Source: Acidisarcina sp. (GTDB lineage: Bacteria; Acidobacteriota; Terriglobia; Terriglobales; Acidobacteriaceae). Taken from it: a stretch of DNA of 64,000 bases. Positions within the stretch are counted from its first letter, which is position 1, and every line of letters starts with the position of its first letter. Location of the stretch: contig DATLIY010000003.1 of assembly GCA_035539175.1 (NCBI GenBank), positions 124,001 to 188,000 of the forward strand. The letters are read 5' to 3'. A model generated the notes under the pieces. The model made no database searches. It saw only the letters and a program-made list of their open reading frames with translations, and was not told the DNA's origin. A program made the translations under genes and the position numbers. Below, piece after piece: positions 50,396 to 59,215 of this stretch.

Positions 50396-53300
50396 ACCTA
50401 TCTTCGATTCCACTCCTGCCTGCACGCAGAGCGATAGCCGCTGTTGGGCTATCCCTGCTTTCGTTTTTTTCGATCGCAACCAACTTCGCCAGCGCCCAGA
50501 TGGTGACCGGCGCCAAGATGCCGGGATATCCTGAGGCCTTCCGGCTCACAGCCGGGGAGCAAGCCGCGGACTACTCGGTACAGGAGATTGGTGTTAAGGC
50601 TGGCGGCGCCACGATGGCAAACGTGCTGTTGCCCGGCGAGGATATGCAACTCACACTTCGCTTTACCAACAAGACGAAGCAGCGCATCCAGGCGAAGGGC
50701 AGCTTGAGCCTCATCAACTACCGCACCAGCGTGCCCCCCGGAGATGTATGGGTGCCCCATGTCTTCAAGGTAGCGGATGAAGGCACTACGGCTGTGGATG
50801 TCGATCTGCCTCCATCGGGTTTTCAGGATGTCACCGTTCGTCCTCAGGTCCCTGAGCGCTTTGGCGGTTATGTTCTGGTGGCCGAGCTCGCTGGACATGG
50901 ACGCGCGTTTGCCGCAGCAGTGGTTCGGACTATCACTCCGGATGCCGGTCGAGTGCAGTATCCCACCTACGCGTTGGATGCTACCTGGCCACAGTATATG
51001 AACGAGGGCGTGCTGGTGCTGTTTGAGAAGCTGGGGGTGAAAGGCATGCGGCTTGCCGGCTCCTACAGCCCTCGGAATGCTCCCGAGTATGCCAGGAGCA
51101 CGCAGGATCTCGACACATACATGCAATGGATCAAGGCGCATGACGTCACGGTCATGCTTACGCTCGACAGCGGAACCATGATGACGCAGCCGTTGGGAAG
51201 GCCCAGGCCATGGCTCACCCCTGATGGCAAAATGCTGAAGACGAAGTCCGACCAGGCATGGCTGCCTTCCTATGACGGCGACTTCCAGAACTGGGTGCAG
51301 CACATTACCTCACGCTATGGCTGGCCCAAGGGGAACTTGAATGCCGTGGAGCTGTGGAATGAGCCGTGGGAGAGCATCTCGATCTCCGGCTGGGGAGCCG
51401 ATATCCCTCGTTACCGGGAGATCTTTACTCACATGGCGCTGGGGGTTGAGGCGGCGCGGCAGAGCGCTGGAGTCAACGTATTGATTGGGGGCACATCCTC
51501 TTCTTCCAACGCGCGCGATAAGCTTTTCTCCGACGGATCTACGGATTTTTTGAAGTGGCTGGATTTCGTAAGCGTTCATTATCAGGCGCTCGCCGCAGAC
51601 CCCTCGGAGGTGCCCGAGTGGATACATCGCAAGAGTCCCTATGGGCCTGTGCGCGTCTGGGATACGGAAAGCTGGATTGCGAATTCGGAAGACCGCTTTG
51701 CCGGAGTGATTGCTTCCATGCGGGCGCAGGGTCAATCGCGAACCGCTGGGGTTTACGGTGGGAATGTCTACGAAAGCCGAAACATCACCTTCGGCGATCA
51801 TGTGTATCCAGTGGTGCAGGCCTGGGCTCCGGCTGCGGCTGTGGCCGCCACTCAGAAGTTTATCGGTCAGCGCGCATTCAATCGTCTGCTCTTTCAAAAC
51901 GGATTGCCCTGGGTATTTGTCTTTGACGGTCGACCAGCGGAGAAGGGCGGCCAGGCCAGGCCGGAAGACGGAACAGTTGTGGTCCTGGGCGATCTGAAGC
52001 AGCTCTACGATCCGAACCGCACAGTCTTCCGCTCCATCCAGGTTGCGCCAGATGCACAGTTGACCGTGCCGAATCGCGGGCACTTCATCCGGGCATACGA
52101 CTTCTATGGCAACCAGATACAAGTCGGGAGCAATGCGATTCATATTCCCCTGAATGGACAGGGGTATTTCCTCCGCGGCGATGGACAGCCCGGGTCGTTT
52201 GCAAAATTGCTGGCTGCGTTGAAGACCGCGAATGCCAGGGGATATACGCCGGTGGAGATTGTGGCGCACGATATGACTGCGCCAGTCAATTCAGGTGCAA
52301 ACCTGCGCCTCTCCCTAACCAACATCCTGGACCATGCCGTGACGGGCCGCGTGAGCGTGACGCTCGGCGACCTGACAATGGATTCCTCCAGCAAGAGCGT
52401 GACCCTTGCGGCGAACGAGACGAAGGATGTCTCTTTCGCGATCACCGGAGGCAAGCCGGCACCCAGCAACATCTACGGTCTCTCTGCAGAGTTCGATACC
52501 GGTGCGGATGGCAAAGCCACCCACAAAGAAGAGATTCACGTGAACCAGATTGCTCATCGCACGATTCATGTGGATGGGGATCTCGAGGACTGGAAGGGAG
52601 TGTTGCCGCAGATCCTTCCGGGCACCGGGATCGGCGCGAATATGACCGAGGAAGCCTGGCTGCCCTTCAAGGACTTTACTCAGGGTGCGGCGAATGGATT
52701 GGCGACTGCGTACCTTGCCTACGATAGCGACAACTTTTACTTTGCGGCGAAGATCGCGGACACTACCCCGGATGCGGGCATGCTGCGATTCGAAAAGCGC
52801 GATGACGATGCGTACTTTTATCCTGACCACGTCACGGATCCGGACGGGAAGACACTTACCTGGCCGGAGGGGGTACGGCACTATTCGTATCGCAAGCACT
52901 TCGATGTGCCTTCGGGCAGCGGAGAACACGACAACGTTCAGATTGCCCTCAACGTCCTGCGGGATAAGCCGTGGCTGCCGAATCCGCCGGGCGTAATGCC
53001 GCACTTCATCACCTACTGGGACACAGACTACGAGTACGCATTGAATCCGGTCGCGAACCAATATGGTGGAGGCACCGAGATCTGGCGGCTGCAGTCTCCC
53101 GGAATGCCGCGCAAGCACTTCTTTCCGCGCCAGCCAAAGTCGCCGATCGATGGTGGCCCGGTCGCGGGCAAGCTTGTCATTCGCCGCGATGCCAACACGC
53201 GCGTGGTGGAAGCGGCGATTCCGTGGAGTGAGATGCCGGAAGTTTATAAGCAGATCCTCGCGGGAAAGACGGTGAAGTTCACCTGCCGCGTGAATGACAA

Positions 53301-53421
53301 CAAGGGGCCGGCGCACGAGCTAGCTACAGGACGCAGCGTCTCAATCACGAATTCCATTACCTTCCATGATGACTGGAAGACCCACTGGGCTAACGAGATC
53401 GAATTCAGCGCAGAACGGTAG
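50392..53421 (+). CDS. Clan-A glycoside hydrolase with CBM9-like C-terminal domain
   Basis: 1009 residues, exported (LSLLSFFSIATNFASAQ). An N-terminal beta domain (about 50-190), then a TIM-barrel-like part with the acid/base in ELWNEPWES (E324) and the probable nucleophile in VWDTESW (E426), a beta region to about 700, and a C-terminal CBM9/DOMON-like domain (HVDGDLEDWKG to ITFHDDWKTHWANEIEF). The two-glutamate arrangement places it in clan GH-A, near GH39 or GH5-like families. I cannot assign the family or substrate. Starts within the GH92 stop (ATGA), so translation is coupled. Confidence 0.72.
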   Translation: MNLSSIPLLPARRAIAAVGLSLLSFFSIATNFASAQMVTGAKMPGYPEAFRLTAGEQAADYSVQEIGVKAGGATMANVLLPGEDMQLTLRFTNKTKQRIQAKGSLSLINYRTSVPPGDVWVPHVFKVADEGTTAVDVDLPPSGFQDVTVRPQVPERFGGYVLVAELAGHGRAFAAAVVRTITPDAGRVQYPTYALDATWPQYMNEGVLVLFEKLGVKGMRLAGSYSPRNAPEYARSTQDLDTYMQWIKAHDVTVMLTLDSGTMMTQPLGRPRPWLTPDGKMLKTKSDQAWLPSYDGDFQNWVQHITSRYGWPKGNLNAVELWNEPWESISISGWGADIPRYREIFTHMALGVEAARQSAGVNVLIGGTSSSSNARDKLFSDGSTDFLKWLDFVSVHYQALAADPSEVPEWIHRKSPYGPVRVWDTESWIANSEDRFAGVIASMRAQGQSRTAGVYGGNVYESRNITFGDHVYPVVQAWAPAAAVAATQKFIGQRAFNRLLFQNGLPWVFVFDGRPAEKGGQARPEDGTVVVLGDLKQLYDPNRTVFRSIQVAPDAQLTVPNRGHFIRAYDFYGNQIQVGSNAIHIPLNGQGYFLRGDGQPGSFAKLLAALKTANARGYTPVEIVAHDMTAPVNSGANLRLSLTNILDHAVTGRVSVTLGDLTMDSSSKSVTLAANETKDVSFAITGGKPAPSNIYGLSAEFDTGADGKATHKEEIHVNQIAHRTIHVDGDLEDWKGVLPQILPGTGIGANMTEEAWLPFKDFTQGAANGLATAYLAYDSDNFYFAAKIADTTPDAGMLRFEKRDDDAYFYPDHVTDPDGKTLTWPEGVRHYSYRKHFDVPSGSGEHDNVQIALNVLRDKPWLPNPPGVMPHFITYWDTDYEYALNPVANQYGGGTEIWRLQSPGMPRKHFFPRQPKSPIDGGPVAGKLVIRRDANTRVVEAAIPWSEMPEVYKQILAGKTVKFTCRVNDNKGPAHELATGRSVSITNSITFHDDWKTHWANEIEFSAER

Positions 53422-53439
53422 AGTCGAAAAGGAGAACAC

Positions 53440-55779
53440 TTGGACCGCAGGCATTTTCTTAAGGCCAGCACTCTTGCGGCAGGGGCGACGATGCTCCCCT
53501 CCGCAATTGGCGAGATGACAAAGCATTCTCATAACCCTCAGCCGCAGACTCTGCGCATTCTGCCGCTCAATCGTGGCTGGCGGTTCAGCCCCACGCTGAC
53601 CGAGGGCGATTTCAAACGGGAGTTCGATGACTCCAGCTTCGCGCGCGTGGTGATTCCGCACACGAACAAGGTCCTGCCGTGGCACGGCTTTGACGAGAAG
53701 AGCTATGAGTTTACTTCGGTGTACAGGCGGCGCTTCAAGCTTCCGCAGGCAGCTCGAGGCCAGCGAGTCTTCGTGGACTTTGAAGGAGCGATGACGGCCT
53801 CCACAGTTTTTATCAATGGAGAGAAGCTCGGCGAGTACAAGGGCGGCTACACGCCGTTTTCCTTCGAGCTTACCTCGCATGTTGACTGGGATGGAGACAA
53901 TGTTCTCGTCGTCCACCTGGATTCCAGCGAGCGGCCAGACATCCCACCCTTCGGCTATGAGGTGGACTACCTCACCTTTGGCGGCATTTACCGCGAGATG
54001 AATCTTCGCATCGTGCCGGCAACCTATCTCGAAAACATCTTTGCTCGGCCAGTCGATGTTCTATCGGAACATCCTTCCGTCGAGGTGAAATGCTTCCTTG
54101 ACTCCGCGACGCCGATCGAGCCGAAGCGCTATGCGCTCTCCGTGGAGTTGCGTGATGGCGAACGCGTAATCAGCAAGGCTTCCGTACCGTGGCATGGAGT
54201 CGCTCATGGTACAGAGCCTTTATCGCAGACGGTTGTGCTCACCAATCTCACGGGCATCAAGCTGTGGGATCTGAAGGCGCCGACGCTTTACACCGTTCAT
54301 GTGCAGCTTCTCGACAAGAACGTCGCGGTAGATCGCGACTCACGCCGCATCGGCTTTCGCGAGGCGAAGTTTACCGACCGCGGCTTCTCGCTCAATGGCA
54401 AGATCATCAAGCTGCGTGGACTCGACCGACATCAGACCTTTCCCTTTGTCGGGCAGGCCATGCCCGCACGCGTTCAGCGCCGCGATGCACGGATTCTGCG
54501 GAACAGCCTGAAGTGCAATATCGTGCGCACCTCGCATTATCCCCAATCCAGGCATTTTCTGGATGCCTGTGATGAGGTTGGATTGCTGGTGCTGGAAGAG
54601 ATAACCGGCTGGCAGCATATTGGCGACGGCCCGTGGAAAGACATTGCCGTGGATAATGTGCGCCGCATGATTCGCCGCGACTGGAATCATCCATCCATCA
54701 TTCTGTGGGGCGTGCGTATCAATGAGTCCAAGGACGACCACAACTTCTATCTGCGCACAAATACTTTAGCGCATGCGCTCGATGCTTCGCGGCAGACTGG
54801 CGGCATCCGTTCCAGCTATACTTCAGAACTTCTTGAAGACGTTTATACCAACAACGATTTCGGATTTCCGTTACAACCGCCGAACCATCCCCTCTACCTG
54901 AATACCGAGTTTGTGGGGCACACTTTCCCGACCCGCTCCACCGACAACTCCGACCGCCTCCGCGAACACACTCTTCGCCATGCACGCATCCATGACCAGT
55001 TGGCATCGAATCCTGGATACGCTGGCGGGCTGGGCTGGTGCGCCTTCGACTACAACACGCATGCCAACTTTGGATCGGGAGATCGGATTTGCTACCACGG
55101 TGTTTCTGACATCTTTCGTGAACCAAAGCCTGCTGCCGGTTTTTATAAATCACAGTGTGATCCCGAAGAGGAAGTTGTTCTCGAGCCGGCTTACCATTGG
55201 GCGCGCAACGATGAAAATACGGGCTTCACGACCGCGGTAGTCTGCTCCAATTGCGACCATTTGAAGTTTTATCTCGATACGGGCTCGGGATTTAAGCTGC
55301 TGGCCGAAGCAGATCCCGATCGCAAGGAATTCGCCCATTTGAAATATGCGCCATTCACGGTGCCGTTCCGCAAGGAGCAGATCAGGAACTGGGGAGATCT
55401 TCGGATCGACGGGTTCCTCAACGATAAGCTGGTGATCTCCAAAACCTATTCCGGCAAGGGAGTGGACCAGAAGTTCTTTGCTGTTGCCGACGACCACGAA
55501 CTGGTAGCAGATGGCGCTGACACAACTCGCGTGGTTGTTCGTGTGACGGATGAGTTTGAGCAGATCCGTCCTATCGCCAATGATCCGATCGTATTTGAGA
55601 TCAGCGGTCCCGCCACCATCATTGGCGATAATCCATTTGCGCTGGTCGGCGGAACAGGTGCGATCTGGATTCGTGCGCTGGAGACGCCGGGTACGGTAAT
55701 CCTGCGTGCGAAGCATCCCCGCCTTGGAACGCAGCAGATCGAGATCAAGGTGCTGCCCGCCGAAGCTGAGATGGTGTGA
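53440..55779 (+). CDS. GH2 beta-galactosidase/beta-mannosidase-like, Tat-exported
   Basis: 779 residues. The N-terminus DRRHFLKASTLAAGATML is a twin-arginine signal. Sugar-binding domain, immunoglobulin-like domain, then a TIM barrel with acid/base in HPSIILWGVRINES (about E429) and nucleophile in LNTEFVGH (about E490). A C-terminal Big-like domain ends it. The start is TTG with AAAGGAG 6 bases before. It removes beta-linked galactose, mannose or a similar sugar. Its stop overlaps the next start by one base (TGATG). Confidence 0.9.
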   Translation: MDRRHFLKASTLAAGATMLPSAIGEMTKHSHNPQPQTLRILPLNRGWRFSPTLTEGDFKREFDDSSFARVVIPHTNKVLPWHGFDEKSYEFTSVYRRRFKLPQAARGQRVFVDFEGAMTASTVFINGEKLGEYKGGYTPFSFELTSHVDWDGDNVLVVHLDSSERPDIPPFGYEVDYLTFGGIYREMNLRIVPATYLENIFARPVDVLSEHPSVEVKCFLDSATPIEPKRYALSVELRDGERVISKASVPWHGVAHGTEPLSQTVVLTNLTGIKLWDLKAPTLYTVHVQLLDKNVAVDRDSRRIGFREAKFTDRGFSLNGKIIKLRGLDRHQTFPFVGQAMPARVQRRDARILRNSLKCNIVRTSHYPQSRHFLDACDEVGLLVLEEITGWQHIGDGPWKDIAVDNVRRMIRRDWNHPSIILWGVRINESKDDHNFYLRTNTLAHALDASRQTGGIRSSYTSELLEDVYTNNDFGFPLQPPNHPLYLNTEFVGHTFPTRSTDNSDRLREHTLRHARIHDQLASNPGYAGGLGWCAFDYNTHANFGSGDRICYHGVSDIFREPKPAAGFYKSQCDPEEEVVLEPAYHWARNDENTGFTTAVVCSNCDHLKFYLDTGSGFKLLAEADPDRKEFAHLKYAPFTVPFRKEQIRNWGDLRIDGFLNDKLVISKTYSGKGVDQKFFAVADDHELVADGADTTRVVVRVTDEFEQIRPIANDPIVFEISGPATIIGDNPFALVGGTGAIWIRALETPGTVILRAKHPRLGTQQIEIKVLPAEAEMV

Positions 55780-57413
55780 TGATGCATCGTCGCAGTTTTC
55801 TCGCTCTTTTGGGGCTCTCTGGTGTCGCCATGCTTCCTGGCGCAGGGAGCTCAGCGATGCGCGTCTTCGATGTTCTGGATTATGGGGCCAGACCCGGGGA
55901 AAGTTCGCTAAATACGGACTCTCTCCAGAAGGCCATTGACCAGGCCTCACACGCAGGTGGCGGTGTCGTTTATGTCCCCCCGGGAGTGTTTTTGACGGGT
56001 GGCCTTGTGCTTCGCAGCCACGTAACGCTGCACCTCGAATCGGGCGCGATCCTGCGTGGCAGCACAGATATCAAAGACTACAAATACAACGCAGGCCCTC
56101 CGGAGATGGGAGACGCCAACGGCAGGCATCTTATCTTCGCGCGCGATGCAGAGGATATCGCCATCACGGGCCTCGGAACCATCGACGGTCAGGGCTCAGC
56201 CTTCTGGCGCCGCAAAGGGCGCCCGCAGCCAGCCGCGGGCGATATGTGGGGCGACGTCATCGCATGGGATTGGGAGCCTGCAACTCCGCGCCGGCCCTCC
56301 CCCATGCTTGAGTTTGCATACTGCAGGAATGTGCGGGTGGAGGACGTGACCCTCATCAATGCAGCCGGATGGACCATGCGGCCCGTTGCCTGCGAATCCG
56401 TCTTCATCCGAGGGATTCGTGTGCGCAATCCTATCTTCGCGCCAAACACGGACGGCATGGACTTAACCGCATCGCGCAACGTCTTTGTTTCCGATTGCGA
56501 CATTGCCACCGGCGACGATGCCATTTGTATCAAGAGTGAGAACCCCTACGGCGAGGTGTTGCCGACTAAGAACATTACTGTTACGAACTGCGTCCTTACC
56601 ACTTGCTGCAACGGATTCAAAATCGGCACAGCAACCCGCGGCGCAGTAGAAAATATCGTGTTCAGCAACTCCGTCATCTACAACGATGACGTGCCTCTGA
56701 ATCAGCGATTGACTTCTGGTATCGCCATTGAAATGGTAGACGGCGGCACGCTTGAGGGCATCGTCGTCAGCAACATTCGTATGCAGAATGCTCGCACTCC
56801 ATTCTTTATCAGGCTGGGGAAGCGGACGCCTCATTCCGGCAGCTATCTGCGCAACGTGATGATTCAGGGGCTGGATGCATCGGGGGCGATTCTGACAAGT
56901 TCCATCACCGGCCTTCCCGATATGCCGGTTGAAGCAATCACGCTCGAAGACATATGCCTGCGGACCGAGGAGCGGGGAAGCTCGACGTGGTTGAGGCGTA
57001 CCGTACCTGAGCAGGAAGCTGCCTATCCTGAAGCGCGGATGTTCGGACGGCTGCCTGCCTCGGGGTTGTATGTACGCCATGCGAACCGCATTCGTCTGCG
57101 GAACGTGGAAGTGCGTACGGCGGCGCCTGACGCCCGTCCGCTTCTCTTCTGCGATGATGTGAAGGATGTCGCGATTTCCGGGTTCGAGGGAACAGCTCCC
57201 GCAGAGAGCCAGCCGATGGTCACGCTCCGCGATACGCAGGATGCCTACCTGCATGGCTCCAGGGCGCCGCACGGCACGCACACCTTCCTGCAGGTCGAGG
57301 GCAAAGCGTCCGCAGGAATCGTGCTCGCCGGCAACGATCTATCTCGCACCGGACAGGCAGTTGCTTTTGACGACGGCGCTTCCGCCGACGCTGTCTCGGC
57401 TTCAAAAGGCTAG
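55779..57413 (+). CDS. GH28 polygalacturonase-like enzyme, Tat-exported
   Basis: 544 residues, right-handed beta-helix of the pectinase family. The signal HRRSFLALLGLSGVAML has twin arginines. Domain start VLDYGARPGESS. Catalytic region NTDGMDL and GDDAICIKS (aspartates about 224-246), then CCNGFKIGT in place of the usual GHG motif, which could alter activity or specificity. Hydrolyses alpha-1,4-galacturonan or a rhamnogalacturonan. Translation is probably coupled to GH2; the ATG at 55782 is an equal alternative. Confidence 0.86.
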   Translation: MMHRRSFLALLGLSGVAMLPGAGSSAMRVFDVLDYGARPGESSLNTDSLQKAIDQASHAGGGVVYVPPGVFLTGGLVLRSHVTLHLESGAILRGSTDIKDYKYNAGPPEMGDANGRHLIFARDAEDIAITGLGTIDGQGSAFWRRKGRPQPAAGDMWGDVIAWDWEPATPRRPSPMLEFAYCRNVRVEDVTLINAAGWTMRPVACESVFIRGIRVRNPIFAPNTDGMDLTASRNVFVSDCDIATGDDAICIKSENPYGEVLPTKNITVTNCVLTTCCNGFKIGTATRGAVENIVFSNSVIYNDDVPLNQRLTSGIAIEMVDGGTLEGIVVSNIRMQNARTPFFIRLGKRTPHSGSYLRNVMIQGLDASGAILTSSITGLPDMPVEAITLEDICLRTEERGSSTWLRRTVPEQEAAYPEARMFGRLPASGLYVRHANRIRLRNVEVRTAAPDARPLLFCDDVKDVAISGFEGTAPAESQPMVTLRDTQDAYLHGSRAPHGTHTFLQVEGKASAGIVLAGNDLSRTGQAVAFDDGASADAVSASKG

Positions 57414-57500
57414 ATCCAAAGGCTGCGTGATTCCAGCCAGGATGTCACGCAGCCTGCTCTTCAGCAGGGAACTATTACGGAGGATCGAAATTCCACGACT

Positions 57501-58712
57501 ATGAAAAGCAAAGTATCTCTTACTCGTCGCTTGAGCTTATTGGCTGTCTGCAGTGCTCTCCTGTCTATCTCCGGCAGCCTCGCCATCGCGCAAAGCCTGC
57601 CGCTTGCTGCTACTCCGCCGATGGGCTGGAATAGCTGGAATCATTTTGGGAGCAAAGTCACGGATGCGGATGTACGTGCCGCTGCGGATGCAATGGTCGC
57701 GAATGGCATGAGAGACGCGGGCTACATCTACGTGAATATCGATGATGCGTGGCAGGGCCAGCGTGACGCAAACGGCGTGCTCCAGCCCAACAGCAAATTT
57801 CCGGATATGAAGGCTCTGGCAGATTATGTTCATTCGAAGGGCTTAAAGCTGGGCATCTATTCCTCGCCCGGAACCCAGACCTGCGCCCATTACGAGGGCA
57901 GCCTGGGCCATGAAGAACAGGATGCGAAGACCTATGCCGCTTGGGGTGTCGACTACCTGAAATACGATTTGTGCAGCTTCTCGAGTGTTCTGCGAGCTGA
58001 GGGGAAGGGAAATATTGCCGCGGCCTTCCCAACGCAGAAGGAAGCCTATCTGAAGATGCACAAAGCTCTGGTGGCAACAGGCCGTCCCATTGTCTACAGC
58101 CTCTGCCAGTATGGAATGAACAACGTCTGGGAGTGGGGGCCGGAGGTAGGCGGAAACCTCTGGCGCACGACCGGCGACATCACGGATAAATATGAGCGCA
58201 TGTCGCTGATCGGCTTTGCCCAGGCCGGACTGGCGAAGTATGCGGGCCCCGGCCACTGGAATGACCCGGACATGCTGGAAATCGGCAATGGCGGAATGAC
58301 CCTGGAGGAATACCGCACCCACATGAGCCTGTGGGTCATGCTGGCGGCTCCATTGCTGGCCGGTAACGACCTCAGTAAGGCAACACCCGAGACGCTTGCG
58401 CTGCTCGAAAATCGGGATGCGATTGCCATCGATCAAGACCCTCTTGGCATTCAGGGAGACCGCGTGTCCGCTGTGGGCCCGCTGGAGATATGGTCGAAGC
58501 CGCTTTCCGGAGGAGCAAAGGCTGTTGCCCTGTTCAACCGCGGGGAATTGGAGACGCCCATGACCCTGAAACTGAGCGACGTCGGCTTCCATTCAGGCGT
58601 CCGCATCTACGATGTGTGGACGAAGAAGAGCCAAACGGTCCGCGAAGGGACTTACACCGCGGTTGTTCCCAAGCATGGGTCGGTGCTGTTGCGCATCAGC
58701 AGCCAGCAGTGA
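57501..58712 (+). CDS. GH27 alpha-galactosidase, exported
   Basis: 403 residues with signal (SLLAVCSALLSISGSLAIAQ). TIM barrel starting TPPMGWNSWNHFG. The nucleophile is in YLKYDLC (about D156), and the acid/base in WNDPDMLEIGNGGM (about D257). A short beta-sandwich follows. It cleaves terminal alpha-galactose, complementing the GH36 enzyme at 24.7 kb. Separated by 87 bases from GH28. It is the last hydrolase before the receptor gene. Confidence 0.95.
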   Translation: MKSKVSLTRRLSLLAVCSALLSISGSLAIAQSLPLAATPPMGWNSWNHFGSKVTDADVRAAADAMVANGMRDAGYIYVNIDDAWQGQRDANGVLQPNSKFPDMKALADYVHSKGLKLGIYSSPGTQTCAHYEGSLGHEEQDAKTYAAWGVDYLKYDLCSFSSVLRAEGKGNIAAAFPTQKEAYLKMHKALVATGRPIVYSLCQYGMNNVWEWGPEVGGNLWRTTGDITDKYERMSLIGFAQAGLAKYAGPGHWNDPDMLEIGNGGMTLEEYRTHMSLWVMLAAPLLAGNDLSKATPETLALLENRDAIAIDQDPLGIQGDRVSAVGPLEIWSKPLSGGAKAVALFNRGELETPMTLKLSDVGFHSGVRIYDVWTKKSQTVREGTYTAVVPKHGSVLLRISSQQ

Positions 58713-58725
58713 GGAGTTTTTTCGG

Positions 58726-58767
58726 ATGCGGAGGAGGCTTCCAGCCTCGGGGAATTCTCCCCCGCAT
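58726..58767. terminator. Composite hairpin after GH27
   Basis: Outer arms ATGCGG/CCGCAT enclose an inner hairpin GAGGCT-TCC-AGCCTC and a near palindrome GGGGAATTCTCCCC. AGTTTT follows. It may end the hydrolase transcript. Confidence 0.5.
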
Positions 58768-59029
58768 AGTTTTGCAACTGGAGAGAACTAACTCCATCGC
58801 AAGTTCTCTTCCGACATCGACCGCTCTGCGAACCGCTTGAAAAAAACCTCTGAACGTTTCTCTAGATAAAACAATAACTCCAAAATCTGCAAGGTTGCTT
58901 TCTGCTGATATCAACCGGCGTCAGCATCGAGGATTAAGGGAAATATTCCATATTCCCTCTAAAATTGGATGGATAAAGATGCTGGTTCCGACGGGGGACA
59001 ATTGCAAAATAAGGTTGGGTACCCCTGCA

Positions 59030-59102
59030 AAAATAAAACGCCTGCAGTTCCGCCTAAAAACTGAAACACTGCGTTGACACTGTCTAAGATCGAAAACTAT
59101 AA
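59030..59102 (+). promoter_or_regulatory. Promoter with conserved upstream module (copy B)
   Basis: AAAATAAAACGC (59030-59041), AAAACT (59057-59062), CGTTGACACT (59072-59081) and CTATAA (59097-59102; 17-base spacer from TTGACA). Blocks and distances equal those of copy A upstream of GH92. Confidence 0.7.
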
Positions 59103-59145
59103 ACCACACCGAACGCAAGAATAGCTCTCGCGGGAGCCAGTACCT

Positions 59146-59179
59146 CGGCGGCGAAGCGGTGGAGTACTAAAAGCCGCCG
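59146..59179 (+). promoter_or_regulatory. Leader hairpin of the receptor mRNA
   Basis: CGGCGGC (59146-59152) pairs with GCCGCCG (59173-59179) in the untranslated leader, 23 bases before the AGGAGG at 59203-59208. It might affect transcript stability or elongation. Confidence 0.4.
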
Positions 59180-59215
59180 TCGTAGTGATCGGCACGAACT
59201 TTAGGAGGCTAGTAA

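Larger units (their letters stand above)
58713..59215. other. Intergenic region before the Oar-like receptor
   Basis: No gene supported. It holds the composite hairpin, an AT-rich stretch (58800-58980), the promoter module at 59030-59102 and a leader hairpin before the receptor's AGGAGG. Confidence 0.55.
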
